Positions 10,272 through 22,114 of a stretch of DNA of 64,000 bases are shown piece after piece (the first letter of the stretch is position 1; every line of letters starts with the position of its first letter). Location of the stretch: the NCBI RefSeq assembly GCF_008974265.1, contig NZ_BKZW01000001.1:1488001-1552000 (forward strand), given 5' to 3'. The translations under genes and the position numbers were made by a program. Under the pieces are notes generated by a model. The model made no database searches. It was not told the DNA's origin and worked only from the letters and a program-made list of their open reading frames with translations. This DNA comes from Dictyobacter vulcani. GTDB lineage: Bacteria > Chloroflexota > Ktedonobacteria > Ktedonobacterales > Ktedonobacteraceae.

Positions 10272-10920
10272 GGGAATGCTCCTTGAGCGCCTCGCGTAAA
10301 CTTTTGCGCGCTCGCCAGAGTCGGGTGTCAACTGCGTGGCGGGTCAATCCCGTCTTTTTCGCTAATTCTTCTGTGCTAGCAAATTTAAAGTAGCGATGAT
10401 AGATCAGAAAGCGGTCAAGTTCGGGCAACGTCGCCAAGGCCTGCCGTAATTCCTCACGCCTTTCACTTTGCTCCAGCAAATGCTCCATACTTGCTTCAGG
10501 GTGAGGAGGTAATGTAGCACGGCCCTCGTGCTCATAGCCCCAACCAGAAGCTCTACCATTTCCAGAAGTATCAGATGAACTCCACTGACGAATTTCATCC
10601 GCGGATTGAACATTGTGTGTCTGACGGCGACACAGCTGGCGTCGACGATCCAGTGCAATGTATTTCGCACGCATCGTCAGCCAGGTACGCAAGGTCCCGC
10701 GTGTAGTGTCAAAACTATCTATTTCCTGCCACACCGCAACAAAAAGATCATTGACGCACTCTTCTGCATCTTGCGTTACCCCTACACTATCAAGTACCAA
10801 ACGAATAAAGTAAAAAACTTCACGAGAATAACGGGAAATAAGGGTTTCCAGCGCCTCGGGGTCTCGCTCATGCAGCTTTTGGGCTAGATCCTCATCGGAC
10901 CATTCATGTCGCACCATCAT
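10252..10920 (-). CDS. ECF-type RNA polymerase sigma factor
   Basis: A 222-residue sigma-70-family factor. Region 2 (about residues 28-95) includes DAEECVNDLFVAVWQEIDSF and the basic RRRQLCRRQ that follows. Region 4 is about residues 160-215, with ALATLPELDRFLIYHRYF and the recognition HTH STEELAKKTGLTRHAVDTRL. The linker is long and polar. The start at 10920 follows AAGGAGC at 5 bases; a second ATG is the next codon. It is the first gene of a two-gene operon with the overlapping membrane protein. ECF operons are often self-activated, but no promoter is proven here. Confidence 0.93.
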   Translation of the reverse strand: MMVRHEWSDEDLAQKLHERDPEALETLISRYSREVFYFIRLVLDSVGVTQDAEECVNDLFVAVWQEIDSFDTTRGTLRTWLTMRAKYIALDRRRQLCRRQTHNVQSADEIRQWSSSDTSGNGRASGWGYEHEGRATLPPHPEASMEHLLEQSERREELRQALATLPELDRFLIYHRYFKFASTEELAKKTGLTRHAVDTRLWRARKSLREALKEHSHEYERI

Positions 10921-11582
10921 TGCTCCTTGCAGACCTGCGTATATCCTTTCAGAATAGTGAGCCACCGGCACCTGCCACTTATAAAAATATAGCAAGGTAA
11001 CTCAAAAAGAGGGGAAAGGATATACCATGATCGGTGGTACACTCGCCTAATCCATGATAAATATACGTCTAATATGATGCACATCTCTCACAAACCGGGC
11101 TTTTTTACAATTTTGCGTAATATGGCGGGAATTGTCAAGTACCTATTCCAATGTACTACTAGAATGAAGTAGATAAATCACATATATATTAGACGTTTAA
11201 ATAGGCAAATAAAAGAGGATCTGTCAAGCCAAAAGTCCTGCCAGGATTTCTATTGCTCTCCTTGCTTTTTATACTATCTCTATCACTGTCAGATAAATAA
11301 TAATATAGATCTATAAATGCACATATTTAAAGGGGGAGAGAGCAGAACACATATATATCTTTTAAGGCCATGAAGATCTTTTTTATGCTCTTCTTCAGAA
11401 ATAAATGCTGTTTTTAAGCACACCAGAAAAAAAACAGCACCGGGATGCAATGACTGGCGCGAAAGACCTATGCATCCACCAACCAATAAACCTCGTGAAG
11501 ACGGCAAAATTATAGAGGTTTTATACATAGAACATTATGATTGTTTCACACATTCATAATGAAAAGATATATACATACCGCT
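10921..11582. other. AT-rich intergenic region
   Basis: About 660 bases between the sigma-factor gene and kptA. A pair of inverted copies of ACGTCTAATAT lies near 11067 and 11180, about 110 bp apart, in the presumed promoter region of the sigma operon. No convincing ORF or RNA gene is seen in the rest. Confidence 0.4.
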
Positions 11583-12131
11583 TTATGCCTTTGATAGGAA
11601 ATCTGGAGAAATGCTGTCGGCAAGCCAGACACTTTCATTGCCCAGATAAAAAGGAATACCACGCTGGTGCGCGGCCAGTGCTGAAACGCGCAAAATGATG
11701 GGCTGTGAGGTACGGCGACGAGCAACCTGCAGCGCAGTCTCTCTATCCTCAGAAAGATGGACATACTGACGTCCCATCGGTAATAAACCAGACTGGCAAA
11801 TCTGTTGATAGGCGACCGGTGTGGTACCGTGAAAAAGAGATTCAGGCGGGGTTGCCGCTTCACGCAGCATTCGCTGGTGGATAGAATGACCATAATACGC
11901 CCGAATGCGACCAGAGCGCAATTCATAGCGCTGTTTACCTGGTAGCGATAGAACGGCCTCGATGTCAGCCACCTGTACATGCCGCCATTTTGGACGCTGC
12001 TGGCGCAGGGCCGAGGCCAGAGCCTCTACAGCGACCCATCCTTCATCATCTAAGGTTAAACCAAACTGTGCAGGATGATGACGCAGGGCATAAGCCATGG
12101 TCTTACTCAGTTGTGTCAGATCAATTTCCAT
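11583..12131 (-). CDS. kptA: RNA 2'-phosphotransferase (Tpt1/KptA)
   Basis: A 182-residue homologue of Tpt1/KptA, which removes an internal 2'-phosphate from RNA by transferring it to NAD+. The N-terminal signature LSKTMAYALRHHPAQFGL and DDEGWV are present, as are RYELRSGRIRAYYGHS, LFHGT, GLLPMGRQYVHLS and the C-terminal NESVWLAD. The start MEIDLTQ at 12131 follows AAGGA at 8 bases. In bacteria without tRNA splicing its natural substrate is uncertain; NAD-linked RNA repair or detoxification is possible. No RNA ligase gene is adjacent. Confidence 0.93.
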   Translation of the reverse strand: MEIDLTQLSKTMAYALRHHPAQFGLTLDDEGWVAVEALASALRQQRPKWRHVQVADIEAVLSLPGKQRYELRSGRIRAYYGHSIHQRMLREAATPPESLFHGTTPVAYQQICQSGLLPMGRQYVHLSEDRETALQVARRRTSQPIILRVSALAAHQRGIPFYLGNESVWLADSISPDFLSKA

Positions 12132-12195
12132 GCATACAATCCTTGTATCTCTATCGCTATCCAATGCGGCAACACACTGTTCAAGTTCTCAGACA

Positions 12196-12239
12196 AGCTG
12201 AAATACAGGAATGATGATAACCATTCCTGTATTTCAGCT
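12196..12239. terminator. 18-bp perfect hairpin downstream of GltD-like gene
   Basis: AGCTGAAATACAGGAATG (12196-12213) and its exact reverse complement (12222-12239) are separated by 8 nt. It lies 10 bp past the stop of the minus-strand gene at 12250 and 65 bp before kptA. No T tract follows on the minus strand, so it could be an mRNA-stabilising or attenuating structure rather than a plain terminator. Confidence 0.55.
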
Positions 12240-12249
12240 GACCATTTAT

Positions 12250-14058
12250 TTAGTTGACGTTAATGACTGGTATTTTCGAAACCGTCCAGCGCGAATTCGG
12301 GCTGGCAACTTCAAACTGTACCATCGAGATGGCGTCCGTGGGACAGCGTACAATACACAGTCCACAGCGAATGCACTTCTCTTCGTCAATAATCATGTCG
12401 GCTCCACCCTGCCATGAGCCAGCATCCTCGTGTAGAGGATCAGCTTTCACCACACGGGATAAGCCTTCCATGCTAATACAGTCATAAGGACAGATGTCTA
12501 CACAGCCAGAACAGAGAATACAGATTGAAGGATCAATCATGATATTCAGCTGACACTGTAAACAACGACGGGCCTGAATAACCGCCTGCTCAGGGGTATA
12601 ACCTGTCTCAGTCTCTCGTGTATGGCTATAGCGATCTTTGAGAGCCAGTGAAGGCAGCATCTGGTGTGGGATGGACTCATAATCATCAACCATACCACGG
12701 CGATAATCGGGCAACTCAACCTCTTCCGCAGGTTCAGCTGGCTTATCAACACCACCCAGATAACGGTTAATGGCTGCCGCAACGTCTCGGCCATCACCAA
12801 TGGCGGAGATCAAGTTACGTGCACCCTGAGTGAAGTCACCGCCGGCAAAGAGACCAGGATGGTTTGTCATCCAGGTATCCATATCCAGCAGAGGCACACC
12901 CCATTTATTCACTTCCAGGCCCAGCTCTTCAGCTTGCAACCAGGATACATCGCTATACTGACCAAAGGCCGGAATCACGGTATCTACATCGATTGAGAAT
13001 TCGGTGCCCGGGATAGGTACAGGACGGCGACGGCCGCTGGCATCGGGATCACCCAGTTTGTTGCGGATAAAACGCATGCCATTGACATGAATACCATCCT
13101 CAGTGGTCACTTCCAACTGTGTCACGAGATAGTTGAACTCAACGCTCTCGAACACCGCCTCATCAACCTCATACTCGTCTGAACCGGCTTCTTCTTTGGA
13201 GCGACGGTACATGATATATACCTTCTCAGCACCAAAGCGGATCGCGGTACGACAGCAGTCCATCGCGGTAAAGCCCGAACCAAGTACAGCTACTTTTTTG
13301 CCAATAAAGCCAGGCTCGCCATAGTTCGTTTTTTCCAGTAACCGAATACCGTCTTCAACGCCACGCAGGTCAGCACCTTTAATGACTTTATTATCGGGAC
13401 CGGTCAATGCGTTTGGCACATAACACCCAGCCGCCAGATATACCGCGTCATACTCTTTGAGCAGATCCGTCACCTGAACATCACGACCAACACGGGTATT
13501 ATATTTAATCTCGACACCAATGTCCGCCATGTACTCATCACACTCTTCAGTGGTAACATAGCGAGGCAAGCGCCAGACAGGAATACCATTGACCATGACA
13601 CCACCGGCGGTTGGATACTGCTCATAAATGGTAACCGGATAGCCCATCTCGCGCAGATCACGAGCACAGGCCATACCAGAAGAGCCAGCACCCACAACAG
13701 CAACCTTTTTATCTTTGGTTACTGGCGGGCATTCCGCATGATGGCGATATTCACGATGATCGGCAGCCGCACGTTTGAGCCAACAAATGGCAATCGGCTT
13801 ACCGTCAATTTTATTACGACGACAGACAGGTTCACATGGCTTAGCACATGTCCGACCCAGTACACCTGGTACAACATTGGCTTTACGGTTCAATAAATAT
13901 GCTTCATCAAACCGCGCCTGTGAAATTAAACCAATGTAGGTGGATACATCCGTATGAGCTGGACATCCCACCTGACAAGGAATATTTGTTTGATACCAGT
14001 CCGGGGTCACTGTAACCGAACGGTATCGAGCTTCCAATTCGCTATCGGGATCAATCAT
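12250..14058 (-). CDS. GltD-like FAD/Fe-S oxidoreductase with C-terminal ferredoxin domain
   Basis: A 602-residue flavoprotein related to the glutamate-synthase small subunit. The N-terminal iron-sulfur domain has CQVGCPAHTDV and GRTCAKPCEPVCRR. The FAD site is VAVVGAGSSGMACA, the NADPH site VAVLGSGFTAMDCC, and AGGDFTQGARNLISAIGDG is the closing FAD motif. The C-terminal part holds two [4Fe-4S] ferredoxin motifs, CILCSGCVDICPYDC and CIRCGLCIVRCPTD. Such proteins pass electrons from NAD(P)H to a partner oxidoreductase or ferredoxin. No glutamate-synthase large subunit is in the window, so a role in glutamate synthesis is unsupported. AAAGGA precedes the ATG. Confidence 0.9.
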   Translation of the reverse strand: MIDPDSELEARYRSVTVTPDWYQTNIPCQVGCPAHTDVSTYIGLISQARFDEAYLLNRKANVVPGVLGRTCAKPCEPVCRRNKIDGKPIAICWLKRAAADHREYRHHAECPPVTKDKKVAVVGAGSSGMACARDLREMGYPVTIYEQYPTAGGVMVNGIPVWRLPRYVTTEECDEYMADIGVEIKYNTRVGRDVQVTDLLKEYDAVYLAAGCYVPNALTGPDNKVIKGADLRGVEDGIRLLEKTNYGEPGFIGKKVAVLGSGFTAMDCCRTAIRFGAEKVYIMYRRSKEEAGSDEYEVDEAVFESVEFNYLVTQLEVTTEDGIHVNGMRFIRNKLGDPDASGRRRPVPIPGTEFSIDVDTVIPAFGQYSDVSWLQAEELGLEVNKWGVPLLDMDTWMTNHPGLFAGGDFTQGARNLISAIGDGRDVAAAINRYLGGVDKPAEPAEEVELPDYRRGMVDDYESIPHQMLPSLALKDRYSHTRETETGYTPEQAVIQARRCLQCQLNIMIDPSICILCSGCVDICPYDCISMEGLSRVVKADPLHEDAGSWQGGADMIIDEEKCIRCGLCIVRCPTDAISMVQFEVASPNSRWTVSKIPVINVN

Positions 14059-14664
14059 CTTACAAAGTCCTTTCCTGGGTGCCGGGTACTCTCTACCAGG
14101 TAGGGAGGTATGCTAGCACCCGGAACAGGGGGAGACAGCGCAGACGGCATATGCCACCGTCCATAGTACGGCCTATTTCCCTATAAATTTTCCAAATAAT
14201 CATTAGACCAATACTCGTGGGAAACATAATTGCGTTTTTGCTGCGCGGCTAGCACGCTTGGCGTTGAGATACGAATATCATCTTGGACTAATTTTCCTTG
14301 TCAGATTATAGCATAAGGCCAGTCCCTGGAACAAGAAGAGAGCACGTAGGAGCGAGCTGACTCCAACGGAAGGCCAGGGATATTGCTCCAGGATGTGCTT
14401 ATGTCGATCAGTAATAAGGAGGTAACCATCAAAAGGCATACATGACATAATATACAATAGCAGGAACTCTATTTCCTAAAGAGGAAAATGGCATAGCATT
14501 GCCCACTCACGTATACTATTCGGATGAGATAAAGATTCTTCCATTCTTTGTGGAAGCGTTCGAAGTTATCTATCAACTCAATGCTTTTGCACGTTGAATG
14601 AAATAAAATATGGAGACAATAAGCTGTTTTCAGAAACGAAATACTTCATAAGAAGGAGTCGTCA
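14059..14664. other. Intergenic region between divergent genes
   Basis: About 600 bases between the divergent GltD-like gene and the ABC operon. Near 14085-14125 there is an imperfect GC-rich hairpin (CTCTCTACC / GGTAGGGAG between CCGGGT and ACCCGG) in the leader of the minus-strand gene. No convincing ORF, repeat or RNA gene is seen. Confidence 0.4.
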
Positions 14665-15729
14665 GTGAGCGAGACACATACCCCACTATATGACGGCACA
14701 CCCGTAATCAGTACGCAAAGACTAACCAAGGCCTTTGGCAATCTTGTGGCGGTCAATGATCTCAATCTACAGGTCATGCGAGGTGATGTCTTTGGCTTCC
14801 TGGGCCCCAACGGCTCAGGCAAGACAACGACTATTCGTATGTTATTGGGGTTGATTCATCCAACCGCTGGCCGGGCAGTCCTTTTTGGAATGGATAATGC
14901 GTACCAACTGCCAGCTATTTTACAACGCATTGGTGCCATTGTAGAAACGCCAACCTTTTATCCGTATCTTTCTGGCATTGATAATTTACGAGTCATTGCC
15001 GCAAATTCTGGCATGAAATTGGGTGGCACAAATAAAGCCCGCTATGAAGAAGTTTTAGATATTGTTGAACTCCAGCAATACCAGCGGCTCGTCTATCGGA
15101 ACTACTCACTCGGTATGAAACAACGTCTCGGCATCGCGGCTGCACTCCTGGCAGATCCTGAACTTGTGATGCTTGATGAGCCAACAAATGGCCTGGATCC
15201 TGCTGGTGTCATTGAAATCCGTAAACTTATTCAGCAACTGGCTGCTCTGGGAAAAACTATTTTTCTATCCAGTCATATCCTCTCCGAAGTACAGCAGGTT
15301 TGCAATCGCGTGGCGATACTGCGTAAAGGCAATCTGGTCAAACAAGGGGACGTCAAAGAGCTGCTACGTGAAAAAGAGCAGGTTGAGGTTCGTATGCAGC
15401 GCGAAGGGGAAGTACAGGAAGCACTCGAAGTTTTACAACGCGTCAGAGAACAGGAAGCCAGCTGGATTAACCATATCGCGGTAGAACAAAATGCGTTGCG
15501 ACAATCCATCATTCTCGTGGATGCACCATCCGCACGCTCAGCTGACATCAATATGCTGCTGGCCCGGCATAATCTTTTCGCAGCTGAACTCCATCCACGT
15601 GAAGGCAGTCTGGAAGCAGTCTATCTGCAAGCGACAGCCCTGCCTCATCAGTTTTCAGAGGCCGGTCACATTGAGACGCAAAAATTCCTGAACGCTGCCA
15701 GCGATAACACAAAAGGAGCTATACGATGA
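14665..15729 (+). CDS. ABC transporter ATP-binding protein
   Basis: A 354-residue ATPase subunit. It has Walker A GPNGSGKTT, the signature YSLGMKQRLGIAAALL, Walker B LVMLDEPTNGLDP and the switch His in SSHILSEV. The roughly 110-residue C-terminal extension is typical of exporters of the CcmA/NatA type (lantibiotic or drug export). The start is GTG with AAGGAG 7 bases upstream. Its stop overlaps the next start (ATGA), so it is translationally coupled to the permease. Confidence 0.95.
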   Translation: MSETHTPLYDGTPVISTQRLTKAFGNLVAVNDLNLQVMRGDVFGFLGPNGSGKTTTIRMLLGLIHPTAGRAVLFGMDNAYQLPAILQRIGAIVETPTFYPYLSGIDNLRVIAANSGMKLGGTNKARYEEVLDIVELQQYQRLVYRNYSLGMKQRLGIAAALLADPELVMLDEPTNGLDPAGVIEIRKLIQQLAALGKTIFLSSHILSEVQQVCNRVAILRKGNLVKQGDVKELLREKEQVEVRMQREGEVQEALEVLQRVREQEASWINHIAVEQNALRQSIILVDAPSARSADINMLLARHNLFAAELHPREGSLEAVYLQATALPHQFSEAGHIETQKFLNAASDNTKGAIR

Positions 15730-16634
15730 GTAAAGTTTCTCCATCAATGACAGAATCACTGCTCCCGATGCCCGAACGCAGCAAAAATGTAGTTATGGGC
15801 AACCAGAGCTTTATCAGTGTCCTGGGACGTTCAATTGCTGGTGAGCTCTATAAGATTCGTCGCCGTGCCATGTCCAAGGTCTTAAGCACTATTGCTATTG
15901 CCACCATCATACTGGCCTTGCTCTTCACCAACTGGACTTCATCGCAACCTTTACCTGACGCCATCTATATGACTTTATCTATCTCAAATTTTGTTGGCTC
16001 AATCCTCTTTATTATTCTCGCGGGAACGATTGTGGGCGGAGAATACTCGGTTGGTACTATCCGTTTGATGTTGACCCGTGGACCTACCCGTCTCCAATTT
16101 CTGCTGGCCAAACTTGGAGCCATGTTGATCTGTGTCTGTATCACAATCATTTCATTGATAGGGATTGGTATAATAACCTGGATGCTTTTGAATCTGCCTG
16201 TTGGTCACAAAATAGATTTCAGCTTTTTTACGGGCCACTGGATCCAGCATACCATTTTATTTATCCTGGCAATCATGCTTAGCCTGTTTACTTACAGTAT
16301 GCTTGCCGTTTGCCTTTCTAGCTGGGGAAAAGCCACGGCGGCGGGAGTAACAGGAGTTTTAATCTGGTGGTTTCTAGAGAATGCTATCAGCGGCTTGCTC
16401 GCGTTGCTAGGAAGTCGTTTACAGAATGCATTTGGTAACTTTCTAGCCACGGTGCCAGATTATTTTATTGATAATAACTTAAATGCGCTACGCAGCAATC
16501 AGCAAAATTACTTGATGGGAAATTCTGCTGGAGCTATCAATGATCTTCATGCTGGTATCGTCATCATTATCTACCTGGTAGTTTTTGGTGGTCTCACCTG
16601 GTGGTCTTTGAAAACTCGCGATATCACCAATTAG
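15726..16634 (+). CDS. ABC-2 type permease subunit
   Basis: A 302-residue integral membrane protein with about six membrane spans, for example STIAIATIILALLF, FVGSILFIILAGTIVGGEY and the C-terminal AGIVIIIYLVVFGGLTWW. GEYSVGTIRLMLTRG between spans is the usual ABC-2 coupling element. It overlaps the ATPase gene by 4 bp and forms an exporter with it. The exported substrate is unknown. Confidence 0.9.
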   Translation: MSKVSPSMTESLLPMPERSKNVVMGNQSFISVLGRSIAGELYKIRRRAMSKVLSTIAIATIILALLFTNWTSSQPLPDAIYMTLSISNFVGSILFIILAGTIVGGEYSVGTIRLMLTRGPTRLQFLLAKLGAMLICVCITIISLIGIGIITWMLLNLPVGHKIDFSFFTGHWIQHTILFILAIMLSLFTYSMLAVCLSSWGKATAAGVTGVLIWWFLENAISGLLALLGSRLQNAFGNFLATVPDYFIDNNLNALRSNQQNYLMGNSAGAINDLHAGIVIIIYLVVFGGLTWWSLKTRDITN

Positions 16635-16682
16635 GTGGAACACCTTCCGCTCAAGAAATAGATGTAACGGTAACACATAACC

Positions 16683-17927
16683 ATGCTTGATACACAGACA
16701 ATCAAAGAGTATGCTTACTCATTAGGCTTTGATATAGCACGTATTACCAGCGCAGCGGCGTTTCCTGAGGCCAAACAAGTCATCCAGGAGCGTATTGGGC
16801 GCGGCTTACTGGATGGTCTTCCCTGGTTCACCGCTGAAAGGGCTGAAATCTCCTGCCATCCAGATGCTCTTTTACCGGAAGCCCAATCAATCATTACACT
16901 GGCACTCTGCTACCTGACAGAGCAACCTGAGGAGCCAACCTCACAGGTACCACATGGAAATATCTCACGCTATGCCTGGGGGGATGATTATCACGATATT
17001 ATCAAGCCCAAACTGCAACAATTTGCCGAGTGGTTAAAAGATTATGCAAAAACAACAGGAACCGAAGAGGTAGAGACGCGTTTATTTGTCGATACTGGCA
17101 GGATGGTTGATCGAGCGGTCGCACAGCGGGCCGGTTTAGGGTGGTTTGGTAAAAACACCAATATCTTAACCAAAGGCTGGGGCTCCTGGGTCTTTCTGGC
17201 AGAGATCGTGACCAATCTGCCACTTGAACCAGATAATGCGCTGAAGGCAAACTGTGGCAGTTGTGAAATATGCCTGCACGCCTGTCCAACGGGCGCTCTT
17301 CCCAATGCATATGAACTGGACAGTACCAGGTGTATCTCATTTCTGACTATTGAGTTGCGCGGTAGTATCCCATTAGAGTTACGTCCACTTATGGGAAACC
17401 TGATCTTCGGCTGTGATATTTGTCAGGAGGTCTGTCCCGTCAACAAGGTGGCAGAGAAACGCCTGGGATTGAGGGATGCACAGGGAAAGCCTGTGATTGC
17501 ACTGGATATGATCAAGAAGCGAGAGCCTATAACTGTCAGCGACACGAAACCAGTGAAAATTTTCCAACCACAACCAGAATTTCGTACCCGCCCTGCCGTA
17601 GGGAGTACTCCTGAATTAATTCCTTTATTAGCACTTACCGAAGAGGAGTTTCGCGAGCGCTTCAGACGCAGTCCTATCAAGCGTACTAAGAGACGCGGAT
17701 TTTTACGCAACGTGTGTGTAGCTCTTGGTAATAGTAAAGATCCACAGGCGATTCCAGCTCTCGTGAATGCCTTACATGATAGTGAGGCGCTGATTCGCGG
17801 TCACGCAGCCTGGGCATTGGGAAATATTGGGGGAACCACTGTCGTTACAGCGTTACAGGCAGCCCTGGTGACAGAAGAGGATGAGGAGGTTCAAAAGGAG
17901 ATCCGCTATGCGCTGACGATAGGCTAG
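16683..17927 (+). CDS. queG: Epoxyqueuosine reductase QueG with HEAT-like tail
   Basis: A 414-residue cobalamin and Fe-S enzyme that reduces epoxyqueuosine to queuosine in the tRNA wobble base. It has the N-terminal LGFDIARITSA, RYAWGDDYHDII and DTGRMVDRAVAQRAGLGWFGKN, then two ferredoxin motifs, CGSCEICLHACPTGAL and CDICQEVCPVNK. The last 70 residues are a PBS-lyase/HEAT-like repeat (AIPALVNALHDSEALIRGHAAWALGNIGG), common in longer QueG forms. No strong ribosome binding site is seen before the ATG at 16683, 49 bp after the permease gene. No other queuosine gene is in the window. Confidence 0.95.
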   Translation: MLDTQTIKEYAYSLGFDIARITSAAAFPEAKQVIQERIGRGLLDGLPWFTAERAEISCHPDALLPEAQSIITLALCYLTEQPEEPTSQVPHGNISRYAWGDDYHDIIKPKLQQFAEWLKDYAKTTGTEEVETRLFVDTGRMVDRAVAQRAGLGWFGKNTNILTKGWGSWVFLAEIVTNLPLEPDNALKANCGSCEICLHACPTGALPNAYELDSTRCISFLTIELRGSIPLELRPLMGNLIFGCDICQEVCPVNKVAEKRLGLRDAQGKPVIALDMIKKREPITVSDTKPVKIFQPQPEFRTRPAVGSTPELIPLLALTEEEFRERFRRSPIKRTKRRGFLRNVCVALGNSKDPQAIPALVNALHDSEALIRGHAAWALGNIGGTTVVTALQAALVTEEDEEVQKEIRYALTIG

Positions 17928-17961
17928 CGCATAGTTGCTTCTTACAAATATCAATCAACAT

Positions 17962-17996
17962 AAAAAAACCACCAGCAAGATATATCTCTCTGGTGG
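17962..17996 (-). terminator. Terminator of the 23S rRNA unit
   Basis: On the minus strand CCACCAG (17996-17990) pairs with CTGGTGG (17975-17969), with an inner AGATATATCT palindrome, followed by seven T (plus-strand A run 17962-17968). It lies about 115 bp past the mature 23S 3' end and just outside the processing stem. It also faces the convergent queG gene. Confidence 0.85.
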
Positions 17997-18007
17997 AAGC
18001 ATGTCCG

Positions 18008-18074
18008 AACTAAAGTCTATATCATTTCCTCAATTTTGCCGAGCGCCTCTGCCAGCCGATGAGCTGAAGCCGAG
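18008..18074 (-). other. 3' half of the pre-23S processing stem
   Basis: The plus-strand sequence here (AACTAAAG...CATTTCCTCAATTTTGC...GAGCG...GCCAGCC) nearly equals the minus-strand sequence of 21141-21208. In the transcript the two flanks are therefore complementary, over about 45-60 bp with few mismatches. Such a stalk enclosing 23S is the usual RNase III substrate in rRNA maturation. Confidence 0.85.
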
Positions 18075-18111
18075 TGCACTCACGCGAGTGTCCACGATGA
18101 AGATACTGATG

Positions 18112-21073
<2,962 letters not shown>

Positions 21074-21140
21074 TCTGATTCTTCATCATGTGTGTCTGTG
21101 AATGCTTGATCTCTTGTTTGCTTTCGCAAAAAATTGCGAT

Positions 21141-21208
21141 CCTCTGCTTCAACTCTGGCTGGCATAAATCGCTCAGCAAAATTGAAGAAATGATATATCT
21201 TTAGTTGT
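21141..21208 (-). other. 5' half of the pre-23S processing stem
   Basis: Leader of the 23S precursor, complementary to 18008-18074. Read on the minus strand it has AACTAAAGATATATCATTTC, then TTCAATTTTGCTGAGCG, then GCCAGCC. The leader from about 21074 to 21140 includes the small hairpin GCAATTTTTTGC. Confidence 0.85.
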
Positions 21209-21253
21209 TAGTGTGCTTTTTTGCCTTCCGCATCGCTTTCGTGCGGCGCTCAG

Positions 21254-21284
21254 ATAATATGCCATACATCGCTGGCTTTGTCAA
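21254..21284 (-). promoter_or_regulatory. Promoter of the 23S rRNA unit
   Basis: On the minus strand there is a consensus -35 box TTGACA (21284-21279) and a -10 box TATTAT (21259-21254) with a 19-bp spacer, or CATATT with 17 bp. It lies about 45 bp upstream of the processing stem. It shows the 23S gene has its own transcription start, not readthrough from a 16S gene. Confidence 0.7.
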
Positions 21285-21550
21285 CACTTTTTTCGGCTAT
21301 TTTCTAGAAATCACCAAAACTCATAGCAATCCAACAATCAAGGAATAGCCAGGCTTTATTTTTATGAGGTAGAGATAGGTAACACATCTGTTTGTATAAA
21401 AAGTAGCCTGCCAGACGCTATTCATACCTCCACGCCAGAAAAAAGCTCGCAATGCCAGGGATAAAGGCACAGAAGAAGCAAATACGCCAGTTCGTAGCGC
21501 ATGGGCTACAACAAGTGTCTTAGCCCATGTAACGTCAGCGAAACGGTAAC
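21285..21550. other. Intergenic region between divergent promoters
   Basis: Contains the hairpin CATGGGCTA (21500-21508) / TAGCCCATG (21521-21529) with a 12-nt loop, immediately before the promoter at 21551. No coding sequence or 16S-like sequence is seen. Confidence 0.45.
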
Positions 21551-21579
21551 TTGACGTTTAAAGATTGTTATGCTAAAAT
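21551..21579 (+). promoter_or_regulatory. Sigma-70-type promoter of the 96-residue gene
   Basis: TTGACG (21551-21556), a 17-bp spacer and TAAAAT (21574-21579) preceded by TGC. It lies 135 bp upstream of the start codon at 21714, leaving a long 5' leader. Confidence 0.6.
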
Positions 21580-21713
21580 TGTCGGAGTGTAGTATGAAGC
21601 CTGACAATCCACCTGATAAAAATGTGGTGTGTTGCAGTGTGACAGAGTCGTCGTGAAGAGGAACTATTAAGTAAACAATTGAAATTTTCTTCCAATTATT
21701 TAGGGAGGGAGAA

Positions 21714-22004
21714 ATGCCGGCCACGTTTAGTTATGCGAACATCTTACATGCCGTCGGTCAAGTTCTAGATCAGATAGGTGTGAAGAGCATCGCGATCCAT
21801 GAAGAAGAGGATGGTCTCTTCGTAGAAGGTTTTGATAGTGACGGCCAGCTACAAGTACAGATGCGCTACGACATTGCCAGTCTGTATGAACTAGTGGACA
21901 GAGCCGATAGTCAAGCGGATGAACTCACCACCACGCAAACCACTGGTGTGTTAAGCCGTTTCCTCTCTGAACACCACCGTGAATTAGTTGGAGCATCACT
22001 TTAA
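21714..22004 (+). CDS. Hypothetical 96-residue protein
   Basis: A small acidic soluble protein without a recognised family. It begins MPATFSYANILHAVGQVLDQ, has a beta-rich middle (SIAIHEEEDGLFVEGF) and ends with an amphipathic helix (VLSRFLSEHHRELVG). GGGAGGGAG lies before the ATG, and both a promoter and a downstream hairpin (AAGAACCGG 22025-22033 with CCGGTTCTT 22044-22052) frame it as a single-gene unit. It is likely a real gene; function unknown. Confidence 0.75.
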   Translation: MPATFSYANILHAVGQVLDQIGVKSIAIHEEEDGLFVEGFDSDGQLQVQMRYDIASLYELVDRADSQADELTTTQTTGVLSRFLSEHHRELVGASL

Positions 22005-22024
22005 TACGTTTGGAATATATGAGA

Positions 22025-22052
22025 AAGAACCGGGGGCGTACCTCCGGTTCTT
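22025..22052 (+). terminator. Hairpin downstream of the 96-residue gene
   Basis: AAGAACCGG / CCGGTTCTT with three further inner pairs and a CGTA loop, 20 bp past the stop codon. Only a short T-rich tail follows. Confidence 0.6.
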
Positions 22053-22114
22053 CTAGCTTAGGTACATTATGTGGGTAGAGGAGTTAACTACAATATTGAT
22101 CTAACACATGCGAT

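Noticed and set aside
17940..18111. Search for a 5S rRNA gene behind 23S
   Set aside because: The sequence is explained by the processing stem, a small hairpin and the terminator; none of the conserved 5S words is visible.
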